Below, piece by piece: positions 8,597 through 19,114 of a DNA stretch of 24,178 nt (within the stretch, counting starts at the first letter, position 1; each line of letters opens with the position of its first letter). The translations under genes and the position numbers were made by a program. The notes beneath the pieces are model-generated. The model was not told where the DNA came from, did no database searches, and saw only the letters and a program-made list of their open reading frames with translations. Source of the stretch: Rhizopus sp. PT2906 (taxonomy: Eukaryota > Mucoromycota > Mucoromycetes > Mucorales > Rhizopodaceae); assembly GCA_025529335.1 (NCBI GenBank), contig JAMYHX010000577.1, forward strand, positions 1 to 24,178. Direction: 5' to 3'.

Positions 8597-9196
8597 TGCT
8601 AGACTTATACAATAACAATCAATTGTATACTTCTTTTAATAGATAGTAATGCACATCTCTTCACAGTTTGAGTTTTTTTTTTTTACAGGTAGACTCTTTC
8701 CCACAAAAAAAAAACATTGCATCATTCTAGCCAGCTATGTGCAGTCTTGGTCCTTTCAATTGGGTAAAGCGGGAAAAAGATACAAGCCTCAGCATTCCCG
8801 ATGATCGACCTTGAAAATAAAGCAAAAAGTCTCTTTTACGAATTCAAGGCAATGAAAAAGAAATGAAACATAATATAAAACTTGTAGTATTCTCTCCCTT
8901 TTGGCCATTCTAGACACAACTGTTCCTGTGATTGTTCGATGACGGGAAATCAAGCAGCTAGAGCATGTACTAGGGCATGGGGTCACCATACTTTTGATAT
9001 AGCCCTTCCCCTTATCTCCTTTTACAGATCTATAAATAGAAGGCACGGTTTGGCTCATTTTCATATTCTAATTCACTCATCGAGGCGACGTAAGATATGG
9101 GCTATTGAATATCATGATTCATAATGAACCAGAACGCCATTACTGTTATGTGTGATCCCAAGAATCGATGACTATTTGTATCATGTTACACGCACC

Positions 9197-9255
9197 AAGA
9201 GTATTACCAAAGCCAATCTCTTGTGAATTGCCTTCTTGGGGCTAATAATACTCTT
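9197..9255. repeat. 10-bp perfect inverted repeat, possible hairpin
   Basis: AAGAGTATTA (9197-9206) and its exact reverse complement TAATACTCTT (9246-9255) flank 39 nt that can pair partially further inside (GCCAA with TTGGGGC). No gene explains it. It could be a structured transcript or the ends of a very short relic element. Confidence 0.4.
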
Positions 9256-10659
9256 TCATCAAACATGACACAAGCAAGAGTAACAGGTATCTAGTCATAA
9301 TATCTTCCCCCATGACAAAAGCGAGAAAAAAAGAACGAATTTGATAATTTAGGCTTACTCATAAAGTTGGCACAATAATTTGTGGTTTGCTTTCACCAAA
9401 GGTAATCACTTTATTACAGAATAGTTACTGGCAACAATCAAATAAGAAAAAGGGACGACTGAATGACCCTTATTTATAATTTAACATGCTGTCTAGTGCG
9501 ATTTTAGTATCCGTAGTGCGTGATACAGTTTAGTCCTAAAAAAAAGAGAGACTATTTCATTATCAACTCCAATTAAATTCAAAAGATCTGACTTATTAGT
9601 TGGTATTAACATTCGAACAAGCTCTATAAATGTAGCAAGAAAAAAGTAATACAGTTTTGTCCATCGCAAAAGGTTTTATCGGCATGTAGCTTGATTTCCC
9701 CATGTGTATAACTGGTGTACTGGTGTTGACCACACTATCTGGACAATGTACAACTTTTGTTGGCATTTTTGATGATGGATGTATCTTACTGTTAGATACG
9801 CCTCTGAGAGAGGGGCTTTATATTACAATCGGATATACGTATATACGACAGCAACGCAATAATATCATTAATAACACCGCACTCATCCACAGCTGCTTCC
9901 TCGGAAAGAATCAACAATTTAATTTTTGCACGCGTTTCTCTCTATTTCTTCATCAACGAATTGTTGGATAACCGATTTGATTTGTGAAGAAGTCTAAAGA
10001 TTGAACGTATCACGATAATATTTACTAATGATCTCCTGCAACAGCGTAAGCGTAAAGATGCTTACTGGTAAACTTCGGTAATAGTATCATTTTGGAGAAC
10101 GTGAACACCAGACTGATACCATGTGATGTTGAATAGCTTCTACTGCTGCTGAACGTGGAAGAAGTGGTGTAGAATTTAATGAATGACGACAAGTAAAAAA
10201 TAAGCCTCAAATTCACTTACTGAAATGACTGTGGGACAACCATGGAAAAAAGTATTGAGTCATTTTAATTACAAGCCGCTTGATGAATACGGGGAAATTT
10301 CAAGTTGTAAAATGTGGGGAAATTTTATAGTCAGAACCAATCAGTGCTTATTTCACATGGTTAAATGAACTTTAAAGCGGAGAAAACCGGGTGAAGAATC
10401 TGAAGGGTTTAAAGGGCTTGAGGAAGTGTTCTATAGTCTGGGGTCTACCAAATTTGGAAGACATAAATACCTTGGTTTCTATTTACAAAATAGCTCCTTT
10501 TTCTCCTTTCTTCTCTCTTTTTTTTTTCTCTTTCTACTTTGATGCTTCCAAAGATACAAAGTTTATTCTAAAGGAAAATCAAGATTGGGTTTTATTTATA
10601 AAGAAAAGCAAGAACTTTGTTAATTCAATTCCTTTTGGTGTTATTGCCAACAAAACAAT

Positions 10660-11556
10660 ATGGACTATCATCCATCCCATAAAGCTTCAAGTGTTTCAAG
10701 TACCGGTAGTAGCAGCTCGTCCCTTTGGGAATCTGTTCCATCACTTTATACAGGGAAGGCGGATTCCGTCTCGAGCGCCTTTGATGATTTACTACTACCT
10801 GAGCCAGATGAGGGTAACTCTAAGTTATATTCATTAATATGTTTTACTTATTTTTTCATAGGCTTTGGTTTTCAATCATCTACTTCCTTATTATTAACTC
10901 AAGATGCGCTTGAAAAGCAACAGAAAGAATTGGCGATCCAAGAGGAGGAGGTAAGCTGATTGATTATTGGTCCGCAATTTTCCCACACTCACTTCCTATT
11001 TAAATAGAACCATGAGATGATTGATAATAATAGTGTTACCCTGGCCAAGAAGCGTCATAGGGACCTATTGTCGGATGATCAAAAGAGAGCAAACCATATT
11101 GCATCAGAGCAAAAGAGACGTAACATGATTAGAAGCGGATTCAGAGAATTAACAGAATTGATTCCAACATTAAAGAATATCAATAATTCAAAGAGTACGA
11201 TTCTGTTCAAATCGGTTGATTATATTAAGCAATTAGAAAAGAGGAACAAGATCCTCAAGGAAAGATTGTTGCTATTACAGCAAAAACTTAAGCAAAAGCA
11301 ATTAAAAAAGGCCCTAAAACAACAACAATTACAACAACAACAACAGCATCCTATGACATATAATTCAATTTCAATTCCAAGTGATACTGTAAATACTATG
11401 CCCGCTTTAGTTATGCCTGCATCTGTGGATGATTGGTTATTAAATCAATTCAATCAACCTTATTTAAATATACCAAATAATGATGATAATGTCCTTACCA
11501 TTCAAAATGGTAGAGAAAGTTTATTATCATCTGGTAAACTCAATCATTTAAAATAA
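10660..11556 (+). CDS. bHLH transcription factor with C-terminal coiled coil
   Basis: Nuclear DNA-binding regulator. Exons 10660-10813, 10862-10950, 11008-11556 give 263 aa; introns are 48 and 57 nt and phases agree. Seen: Ser-rich N-terminus (SSTGSSSSS, residues 13-21) with an acidic patch; basic region KRANHIASEQKRR (about 107-119) with His111, Glu115 and Arg119 at the 5-9-13 positions, the H-E-R pattern of group B bHLH proteins that read CACGTG-type E-boxes; helix 1 GFRELTELIP; loop; helix 2 (SKSTILFKSVDYIKQLEKRN) running straight into a leucine/lysine-rich zipper (about 155-190); then a Gln-rich run from CAA repeats and an Asn-rich tail. It resembles the Ino4/Mlx-type fungal factors, but the exact subfamily cannot be fixed by eye. 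It converges on the acetyltransferase gene, with 13 bp between the stop codons. Confidence 0.87.
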
Positions 11557-11569
11557 AAAAACATTTTAT

Positions 11570-13896
11570 TTAATCTGTCTCATGCAAAATCAATCTTTTT
11601 CCAATTTTCTTTCTATTTATACTTGATTCACTACCGCTACTATGGTTACCGTTGTCAAAGTAACTGTAACCGCCATTTAGTTCTTCTGTTTCTTCTAATT
11701 CTAACACTCTCTGTCTTGAGGAAATGCCACTTGGATACTTTTCATTCAACAATAATTTCTGAATATCCAGCAAGTAGCCCTTTAAAGTATCCAAGAATCG
11801 CTGTGTCTGTCTATGTTTAGAGGAAGCAACGAATGCAATACCATCTTCTTTTATGATGTAACCGATACCAAATCCATCAGCAACAACAGGTCCAAATCCA
11901 AATAATCGAAGTGCAGGATTACCACAATTGGATGTACTGATTACAGTGTGGTTCAGAACCTTCCATCCTTTATCTGTAAACAACTTGGGCTTCTTTTCAT
12001 CTTTATGCAGCCTTTCCCAAACGCATTCAAGTGCATACAGATGTCTGTCTTGGCCCAGGCCCATAGAACATTCCTTGGTCAATTTCGTATGGTATTTAAG
12101 GGCTTGTCTTAGCTTATTCAGCTTTTCTTGATCAGATGCGGTTTTGGAATAATACGTGGTCACAAAATCAACAGATGCATCTGACACGCTACGGATGGCT
12201 TCTGTTCTTCCGTGATAGAATGTCTTGGTCATTGCAGGTTCGTAGGTGCATTCGCATTTACCATAGAGCCCATAATATGCCGCTTGAAATGCCATCTATT
12301 TGAGTTTGTTATGCATGTTTATTTATAAGGTTTATATATAGCTTACCTGCACAAAGGCATCAGGACTCATCTTCATGTCTGTAATAAAGTATTTACCATA
12401 CTTGTTAAACTCTAGCACTTTGACTTCATTTTGAAGGATCAAATCACTGATCCTTGTCTCTGCAAACTTGATGCCCAGTCTTAACGTATCTGTCATCTTC
12501 CATTCGATACGTCTAGGATTAATGTCGATCACCAGACTATCTGAACTCTCTCTACGTTGTTCGCCATCCTTTTTGGTGTTGTAAGAGTGAAATATGGATT
12601 TTGTTTGACTGTTGATGGTTTTGGCAAATCGTAAGATTGTTTCAGTATAAATGTCGGATACAAAACGAAGCACAGTATGACCATCCACGCCTAAAGTTGA
12701 AGATTAGCATCTTGTTTGTGTGTCATCAGTTTGCTCTTTACCTGTATGCTCAAAATTAATGCCTGCACTACCATTTTTACATACAATAATCTATCCTCTT
12801 CTGTTAGTCTTTCTTTCTATATCCATCTCATAAAGAAACATACCTGAAGTTTATCATACCATCGATTGGTACATGTTCCAACCTGCATGCCATCCACCAA
12901 TTTATAAGTACCACACAACATATTTGTGCTCAATTCATTCGTATCAGCTGGTTCAACGTGATCTAAGCAAACAATAAATAAGGCCTGATCAATCACCTTG
13001 AGTGCTTCTGCGTTGGTTTCATCAGACTGTAACTCGTCTCTCAATCTTGCCCAATTTAAACGGTTCTCTGTCGTCAAGACTCCCATGGCTCGTTCGGCAA
13101 TAGACGATGCTGGTGTCTCCGCAGCATCCTTGACGATGGCACGCAGGTTGGCTGCGATCTGTTTCTCGTTTAGGATGATTTTGCCCTCTGCATCAAACAC
13201 TTCAAAGTGATAAAACTGACTTTGTGCCATGACCACGATATGGCGAGCCTCTTCTTCAGTTGCAATATAGCATCCGTTTTCGGTAGGTACACGAGCTGTT
13301 GCAAATAATCGGCTAAATTGAGACATACATAAGGGCGTTCCACGGAAAACGTCTGGTTCAAGCGTCTTGTTGCGTAGTGCTTCGATAAAAATGATGGTAG
13401 AGTAGATCAGAGACGAGGCTCTTACAATTTGATCGTTACGAAGAGGCGTAGGGTCGTCTTCCAGCAAGAAGAATGGGTTCAGATTGAGAACGACGGAATC
13501 GGTGTAATGAAGATACGAGTCATACCTATGAGATAACATAAATACATGCACTCCCCTTGTCATTATGTCACTTACCAAAACTCTTCGATATATGAATGCT
13601 TGTTTGTCGCATACGTTTGTAGCTTTTTCTGAAGTTCAGGTCCTTCGTTCTCCAAGAAATCCTTAACTGCAGCTTTTGTTTGCTCATGTTCATTGGATGT
13701 CTATGTCACATAGTCAACTGACTGTCATCTTTTTTTTTTTTTCTATATTTACCTGAAGTGGCTTCAGTACAGTAAGATATTTTTGTAAAGTAGATTCCAG
13801 GTCAGGAATGGGTAATCTAGGTAATTCATCTTGATACTTGAATGTTATTCCTCCTGATGGCTCATTGAAGGGCTTCTGTGGCATTGCAACTGTCAT
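11570..13896 (-). CDS. carnitine O-acetyltransferase, FacC/Yat-like
   Basis: Transfers acetyl groups between CoA and carnitine, needed for shuttling acetyl units during growth on acetate or fatty acids. Six exons in transcript order: 13896-13753, 13700-13576, 13525-12844, 12790-12742, 12690-12347, 12295-11570; introns are 50-53 nt; 689 aa. Seen: N-terminal LPRLPIPDLESTLQKYL (about 26-42), the usual family entry; FFLLEDDP; TNRWYDKLQ; the catalytic loop NGSAGINFEHTGVDGH (about 323-338) with catalytic His332 split from GVDG by an intron; TDKGW followed by the carnitine-binding STSN motif; GFGPVVADGFGIGY near the C-terminus. There is no obvious mitochondrial presequence, and the C-terminus (LHETD) is not a PTS1 peroxisomal signal. 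A cytosolic FacC/Yat-type enzyme is therefore more likely than the dual-targeted Cat2 type; this is inference. Confidence 0.94.
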
Positions 13897-14018
13897 GATG
13901 TTTTGTTTTTTTTAGTATGTGAAAAAAAAAAGGAAAAGATAAGAGGGAAAAGGGTAAATTTATATTGTGGGGAAAATAATGCGAGCGCGACACAAGCTTA
14001 AACCGCATAATTAAATTT

Positions 14019-14044
14019 CCGTAGAACGGTTTCTCACGGCCGGT
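14019..14044. promoter_or_regulatory. CCG/CGG-rich candidate activator site
   Basis: CCGT-aga-ACGG is a perfect 4-bp inverted repeat, followed closely by CACGG and CCGG. It lies 123 bp upstream of the acetyltransferase start in otherwise AT-rich DNA. Zn2Cys6 regulators bind paired CCG/CGG triplets, and in Aspergillus the acetate regulator FacB controls facC. The link here is only suggestive. Confidence 0.3.
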
Positions 14045-14192
14045 GTTTTCACTTGATTCCCTATCAAAGGTTTACTTACGGTATTACATCACGTCTATTC
14101 ATAGAAAAAGGTTCAAACTTTGATTCAGCACTTCTCTTTGATGCATATTCTGCTATTCCATTGTTCAATAGTAAATTATCAAGAGATATTCA

Positions 14193-14429
14193 ATGGCTGA
14201 TCTTGTACAACTTGATCGAACGTACCTTAACTGCGAAAGTGCGTTTGATGGAAAGCACATCTTTTTAGTGTTGACATTAACAAAGTTGAAAATTACTCAG
14301 CCAGTATTCATCCTCATTCCCAGATATATAGGTGAAATGCTACTCACTTTTTTAGATGGTGGGCATTTTGTGTGTGAGCTTAAATTGCCCCAGAGAGAGG
14401 AGACTGATCAAGATAACTTAAACCTCTGA
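14193..14429 (+). CDS. doubtful small ORF, 78 aa
   Basis: ATG 14193 opens a 78-codon frame (MADLVQLDRTYLNCESAFDG...) with a hydrophobic middle (IFLVLTLTKL; PVFILIPRYIGEMLLTFL) and a charged tail. It would be transcribed away from the carnitine acetyltransferase gene, with 296 bp between start codons. A second frame from 14053 to 14268 is also open but lacks an ATG, so the openness may be chance. I recognise no family, and there is no clear intron or poly(A) signal. It could be a short membrane-associated protein, a relic, or noise. Confidence 0.25.
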   Translation: MADLVQLDRTYLNCESAFDGKHIFLVLTLTKLKITQPVFILIPRYIGEMLLTFLDGGHFVCELKLPQREETDQDNLNL

Positions 14430-14899
14430 AACATTAAATCCGCTTGACCCATTGTATTTGCGATCCTCCAGTTCACATGATGTTCGATGATCTATTTTTT
14501 TTTTACAACACAAACACTGCACACTTCATAAGCACAAAAAACGAGTGACAAACTATTTATGTCCTTAATAGCAAAAGGCTAAAAAGAAAATTGGATAGTC
14601 TCCTTTTCATAAGTCTTTACGTCTTTCAAGTCTTTTTTTGCAACCAACAAGTACACTACCTCACAATAATAACATATCCGTTGCGGTTGTACAGTACAAT
14701 TTTGTTAGATATGAGATTGACTCTTTTGACATATGAGAATGCCGCAAATCAGTTTTATAAATATATAAATATATATAGTTTGCCCAATACATTATGTACG
14801 AATAAGAATACTGAACGATACATGTCAAAATAAAAGACAATATCTAATGTATAATAAATTAAGGGGGGGGAGAGGCTAAGAATAAGAAATAAAGGAGAC
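14430..14899. other. intergenic region, upstream of IML2
   Basis: No supported gene. An 80-codon frame at 14591-14833 starts with TTG and has AT-rich, low-quality composition. A short G-run (14863-14870) stands out just before the IML2 core promoter. Confidence 0.5.
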
Positions 14900-14907
14900 T
14901 ATAAAAG
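14900..14907 (+). promoter_or_regulatory. TATA box of IML2
   Basis: TATAAAAG, 61 bp before the ATG, followed by a pyrimidine-rich stretch (CTCTTCTCTCTTTTC) typical of fungal initiator regions. Confidence 0.65.
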
Positions 14908-14960
14908 AGTGCCCCCTATCTTTGTCTACACTCTTCTCTCTTTTCTTTTCCTAAAGTTCA

Positions 14961-17348
14961 ATGAACGATAACCATTATAAAGTAACAATCCAACAGTCTA
15001 CATCTATCAGCAATACGGATACAAACAACACGATGGATCAGGAGCAATCGAGTTTTCCTGAAATGGAAAAAATGATTCATAACCTAAGCGTGATTGACAA
15101 AATAACCATCCCAAAACATCAAACACTAGGTGAATCTGATATGAGTATCTCCAGTTATGCTCAACGCCGACCAAAAGAACTTCCACCTAATCGTATGGGC
15201 CCACGAGAACAAGAAGAAGCAGGCAAGTATCAAAAGAAATTTATAAAACGTATTTATCCAACATAACGTAGACGAATATATAAGAAAGGCAACTGATTAC
15301 TTGTTTAATAATCAATTTATGGAAGCTAAATCTATATTTCAACGCAAGATAGACAGGTACGTCAGCGTGATGTTTAATCAATAATATTCTTATTTCCTTT
15401 TGGTAGTGATCCATTGTATGCAAATGGACTTGGTTTGATGACTTTTATAAAAGCTATCATGGTAAGGGCACAATAGACTAATCTACTAGAGAGAAGCTTA
15501 TATAGGTTATTGATTATAGACCCGTGACAAAAATGATATTAAGCTAGCACTAAGTGTACTAAAGACAGCCGAAAAGGTTGCCACATGCCAAATAAATGCA
15601 AAAGGTGTCAAGAAGGGATATAGTATCTCTAATTACCTTTCTTCACTTATCGTACCAAATCAAACTGGGCTTCCATCAAGTCCACAGACATGCTCTAAAA
15701 GAGAAGTAACCGAGATCGAATCACCATTCCTGGCAAATGGTACGTTAAGAGCCTATGTAGTCAAAGCGGAGGCTTGTTTATTGAGAGGAGCATTACAAAT
15801 CCTTCAAGATGACACATTAGAATTGATAAACTGCAGTTCGAGTTTACATCAAGGTAAGAACCAAAAATATATTCTTTTATTCCTCTTTAACTAAGAAAAA
15901 AGGGGAATAAATAGCATATAGCAATTATACCATCGTTTGGCAAGAATACAAGAAAATGGGTCAAGCGTACACCAAACATATGGATCGTAATACCGTTTCT
16001 GCTTTGTACTTTGGCCTTGGATCATTACATTTACTTGTATCCTGCTTTCCTCTCCATCTAGTCAAATCATTTTGGATTCATGGCTTTACTTGCAATCAAC
16101 AACTTGGGTTTGCTCTATTAAAGATTTGCATAGAATCGAAATGCATAAAATCACCTTTTGCATCTTTAATGTAAAGTACGTAATGACACAGAGACAAATC
16201 GCATAACACTTTATATTTTACAGTTTATTATGTTATTATCTGATCCTTTGCAGCCAAACTTCTCAACTATATACTCAAGAGCTCATGAAATCTGCCCTCG
16301 AGTGTCTAGCCGAAGCGCAAAAGAAGTATCCCAAGTCTTGCATCTTTTTTTACATTGCTGGTAAACTCTCCCGTATTGCAAAAAATCTACAGCTATCCAC
16401 GCAATCGTTCCGGGGTGCTCTATCATCCTGCACAGAAGAATGGGTTCAGAGCTCTCTAAAGCAGACAACGACGTATGAGATTGCCATGAATCATATCTTA
16501 CAACTTGATTGGAAGTCTGCTGCTAAATGCTTTAAAGAGCTCCAAAAGGCGAGCCCATCTGTATTTTATCAATATATGATAGAAGCATGCCAGTTGATGC
16601 GTGGAAAACGAACAAAGGGCATACTATCGTTGGCACAAATACCAGACATGGTAGTCCAAGATAGACCATCCTCTCTGGAAGCCTACGCACTTCAAAAAGT
16701 AGAAACCTTTCAAAAGAAGGGATACCAGGATATAAACTACTACCTACCAGGACTCGAACTCTTGTTCATTTGGGATGCTTTTGAACAAATGGAAGATACT
16801 ACATTAGAAAAATGCCTTGGTCTTGTCCAAAGCACGCTCGAGTCGATTTACGAACGTGAAAAATTAGAATACAACATACGTGCCAAACAAATTGCACCTA
16901 GTGTCGGTTTACCAGACTATTATGATCAAAGAATCTTGCTGTTGCTCATCAAGGTTTCCATCTTTAATGCTTTAAAAAAGTATGATAAGAGTATCGCGCA
17001 CATCAACTGGATTGTAGATAATTTGGAGCATCTAAAGACAGAAGCATGGGTGATACCCTTTGTCTATTGGGGTAAGAGGATGATGAGTGTAGGAAAAGTA
17101 GCTGACTATTGTTCTCTATAGAGGCAGGTGTAACCAGTTGGGGATTAAGTGATTATGCAAAAAGTAAGGAAGTTTGGGAATTTGCCATGTCGCATACAAA
17201 AGACCCACTAGGATATCAACTCATGCTACGATTGAGCATTGCGTTAAGGAAATGTAATGAAATGAATATCAAGAGCCCAGAACCAGCAAGGGAGCAAGTA
17301 GGTCTATCTACAAACGGGAAAAGGAAAATGCCAATTGTAAAAAAATAA
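14961..17348 (+). CDS. IML2: Iml2/TTC39-family tetratricopeptide-like protein
   Basis: Relative of yeast Iml2 (clearance of inclusion bodies via lipid droplets) and animal TTC39. Exons 14961-15222, 15272-15356, 15407-15461, 15520-15853, 15915-16170, 16224-17071, 17122-17348; 688 aa, close to the usual length of about 700. Intron 1 has a GC donor (CAG|GCAAGT); the nearby GT alternative gives an early stop, so the GC-AG intron is the only one that keeps the frame. Seen: a disordered N-terminus with RRPKELPPNRMGP; helical repeats from YLFNNQFMEAKSIF; the family's hydrophobic core segment FASLILLCYYLIL (about 325-340); TPR-like helices (KSALECLAEAQKKYPKSCIF; AAKCFKEL; DQRILLLLIKVSIFNALKKY) and a final conserved repeat (EVWEFAMSH...YQLMLRLSIALRKC). 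The Lys-rich C-terminus ends in VKK. Single exons of this gene could be misread as separate short genes. Confidence 0.88.
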
Positions 17349-18005
17349 AAAGACGATATTAAACTGTAGAGCCACCAGTGGTCTTGAATATATATGTCTG
17401 AAAAGCACTTGCCTCTGACTATCGTAATAGGAGGCGACATTTTTTACTATGCCTTGTAGATTTACCTTTTTTTTTCTTCTTGTATATATATGGATGGTAG
17501 CACATCATCCCTTACTCATTTCTTTCTTGTTCGTTTTGCTTGATTGAATAGCAGGCATCTATCGACTACTTACAAATTAATTTATTCTTTAAGGAGAGAA
17601 GCGAATTCTTATTGTGACTATTACGGTCAATGTAGGCTATTTATTCATAATACTTGTGTAAGAGATGTATTGTACCAAGGGATAAATTGATATAAAGAAA
17701 TTTTTGAGCCATACATGTAAAGAAGCGTACTTTTGATGCTATATTGTATTATGAGATATTATCGTCATTTGTCTCCTTTTTTCTTCTTGTTTGATATGTG
17801 GCAAAGTTTGGATTTTAGAAAAAAAAAGAAAGAAAAAAAAAACTTCAAGAGATAGGTTAGCAATCCACCTTCTCCCTTTTTCTTTAGTTTCTTACAATAA
17901 CAAGTTTTGCTTGTGAACATGAAGCTTCTACACGAGTGAGAAAGATATAAAAGGTAGGGGGGAAACAAAGAGATGTCCTTGAACCTCCTTGGAACGATAT
18001 GTGTG
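17349..18005. other. intergenic region and promoter of the secreted-protein gene
   Basis: No supported gene on either strand. AATAAA overlaps the IML2 stop codon. Low-complexity A-rich (17819-17842) and T-rich stretches occur; the minus-strand frame at 17765-17968 is a by-product of them. Confidence 0.55.
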
Positions 18006-18013
18006 TATATAAA
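18006..18013 (+). promoter_or_regulatory. probable TATA box of the DPBB gene
   Basis: TATATAAA, 119 bp before the ATG at 18132. A second A/T-rich candidate (ATATAAAAAA) lies near 18058. Confidence 0.5.
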
Positions 18014-18131
18014 GCTAATATATTCTTTTTTTCTGCATGCACGATTATAAACACAGATATAAAAAAAGGTTCCTTTTTTTAACTATTTACCGTTTATCTT
18101 TCTCTTTCCCCATTACACTCATTAAGTCAAT

Positions 18132-18678
18132 ATGAAGTCGATGATATTATGTTTTGTTATTCTGGTTACCATGACACTGCAAGCAGTGGCTGGTATACAT
18201 GGCAAAAGAGGTACTGCTCGTGTCATGGATATGAACAAACTACTGGATAAAAGAGGTCGAGGAACCTGGTACACAGGCAATGGACTAAAAAACGCAGCAT
18301 GCTATGGTCGAAAAGGATTGAGGCCATGGAGTGCCTCTGTTAGAGATATGATCGGAGCCATGGTAATAAGCACATAGTAATCCAGACACACACATATACA
18401 CGTTACATATACTAAATATATTATAGGCTATGCGAGGGTTCGAACAATGCTACAAGTGTATGCAAATCACCAACAATGACCACCCAAAACTAAAGATTAT
18501 TGTCAAGATTGTGGACAAGTGTGCAGGCTGCAAACTCGGAAATGCTATTGATCTGACACCTAAAGCATTCAAGCTGCTGTCAAAAGGAAATTTGAACGTT
18601 GGTGTACTTAATATCAGTTTTAAGCCGGTGAGATGTCCCAAGAAGAAGGGTCTACTGCCTGATTTACCCGTCTTGTAA
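18132..18678 (+). CDS. secreted double-psi beta-barrel protein, expansin/barwin-like
   Basis: Exons 18132-18362 and 18427-18678 (intron 64 nt, phase 0) give 160 aa. Residues 1-20 form a clear signal peptide (hydrophobic FVILVTMTLQAVA). Two dibasic Lys-Arg sites follow, at 25-26 and 40-41, so a Kex2-type protease could release a mature form starting GRGTWYTGNG. The mature part is one RlpA-like double-psi beta-barrel domain: GTWY near the start, paired cysteines (QCYKC, 84-88), the family hallmark KIVDKCAGCKLGNAIDLTPKAF with Asp107 and Asp119, and NISFKPVRCP at the end. There is no second, carbohydrate-binding expansin domain. Such proteins loosen or bind wall polysaccharides or act as small secreted effectors; enzymatic activity should not be assumed. 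The next gene lies on the opposite strand. Confidence 0.9.
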
Positions 18679-19114
18679 ATTAAATAAATGTATACTCTCT
18701 TGTATTGGGTTCCAATTTGGTACCGGATTTCTGTTTGTGTTACACCTTGAAGCTATTTTTGGGATCTTTCATTGCTAAAGACAAGCTTCCCGCCTACCAC
18801 TTCTGCATGAAGAGTATATAAAAGATTTACTTTATGGACTTCTTTTGTAATAACATATGTAATTTAGATGGTATGGCGAGCTCCTGAATAATCCTTGATG
18901 AGCTTATTTTTTATGCATCTCTAAACTGTCAACTTGATGTGTGCTTCAGTTGATATAAATGACTCGTAGCATATGACTTTTTTCCCCCCTTATTTGTCAA
19001 CAAAATACTAATACTTTTTAAAAAAGAAAAAGAGATGGTCATGTATATTTACAAGTTATTAAAAGAACAAAGAGTATCAGGGAGAAAAACAAAGAGAGAG
19101 GGGGAATAGATGAA
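18679..19114. other. convergent intergenic region
   Basis: The secreted-protein gene (+) and the GATA gene (-) end towards each other here. Only 3'UTR-like AT-rich sequence is seen. Confidence 0.55.
18683..18688 (+). terminator. poly(A) signal of the DPBB gene
   Basis: AATAAA five bases after the stop codon. Confidence 0.5.

Larger units (their letters stand above)
8369..10659. other. 2.3-kb gene-poor spacer
   Basis: No gene here is well supported. It contains the 3'UTR of the upstream gene, two GATA-bearing inverted repeats (8518-8596), a 10-bp inverted repeat (9197-9255) and, near its end, the promoter of the bHLH gene with a long pyrimidine tract (about 10497-10540). On the minus strand, short protein-like pieces occur between 9780 and 10243. 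One is a 48-residue model from 10243 to 10025 with a 72-nt intron (10149-10220). Another is KLLILSEEAAVDECGVINDI near 9900. Their frames change repeatedly, so they are at best remains of a lost gene. Confidence 0.45.

Noticed and set aside
17819..17850. A-rich tract as a retroposon tail
   Set aside because: It is interrupted by G residues, and no element body or target duplication precedes it.
18434..18450. GGGTTCGAACAATGC resembling a tRNA T-arm
   Set aside because: It lies inside the second exon of the double-psi beta-barrel gene and is explained by its codons.
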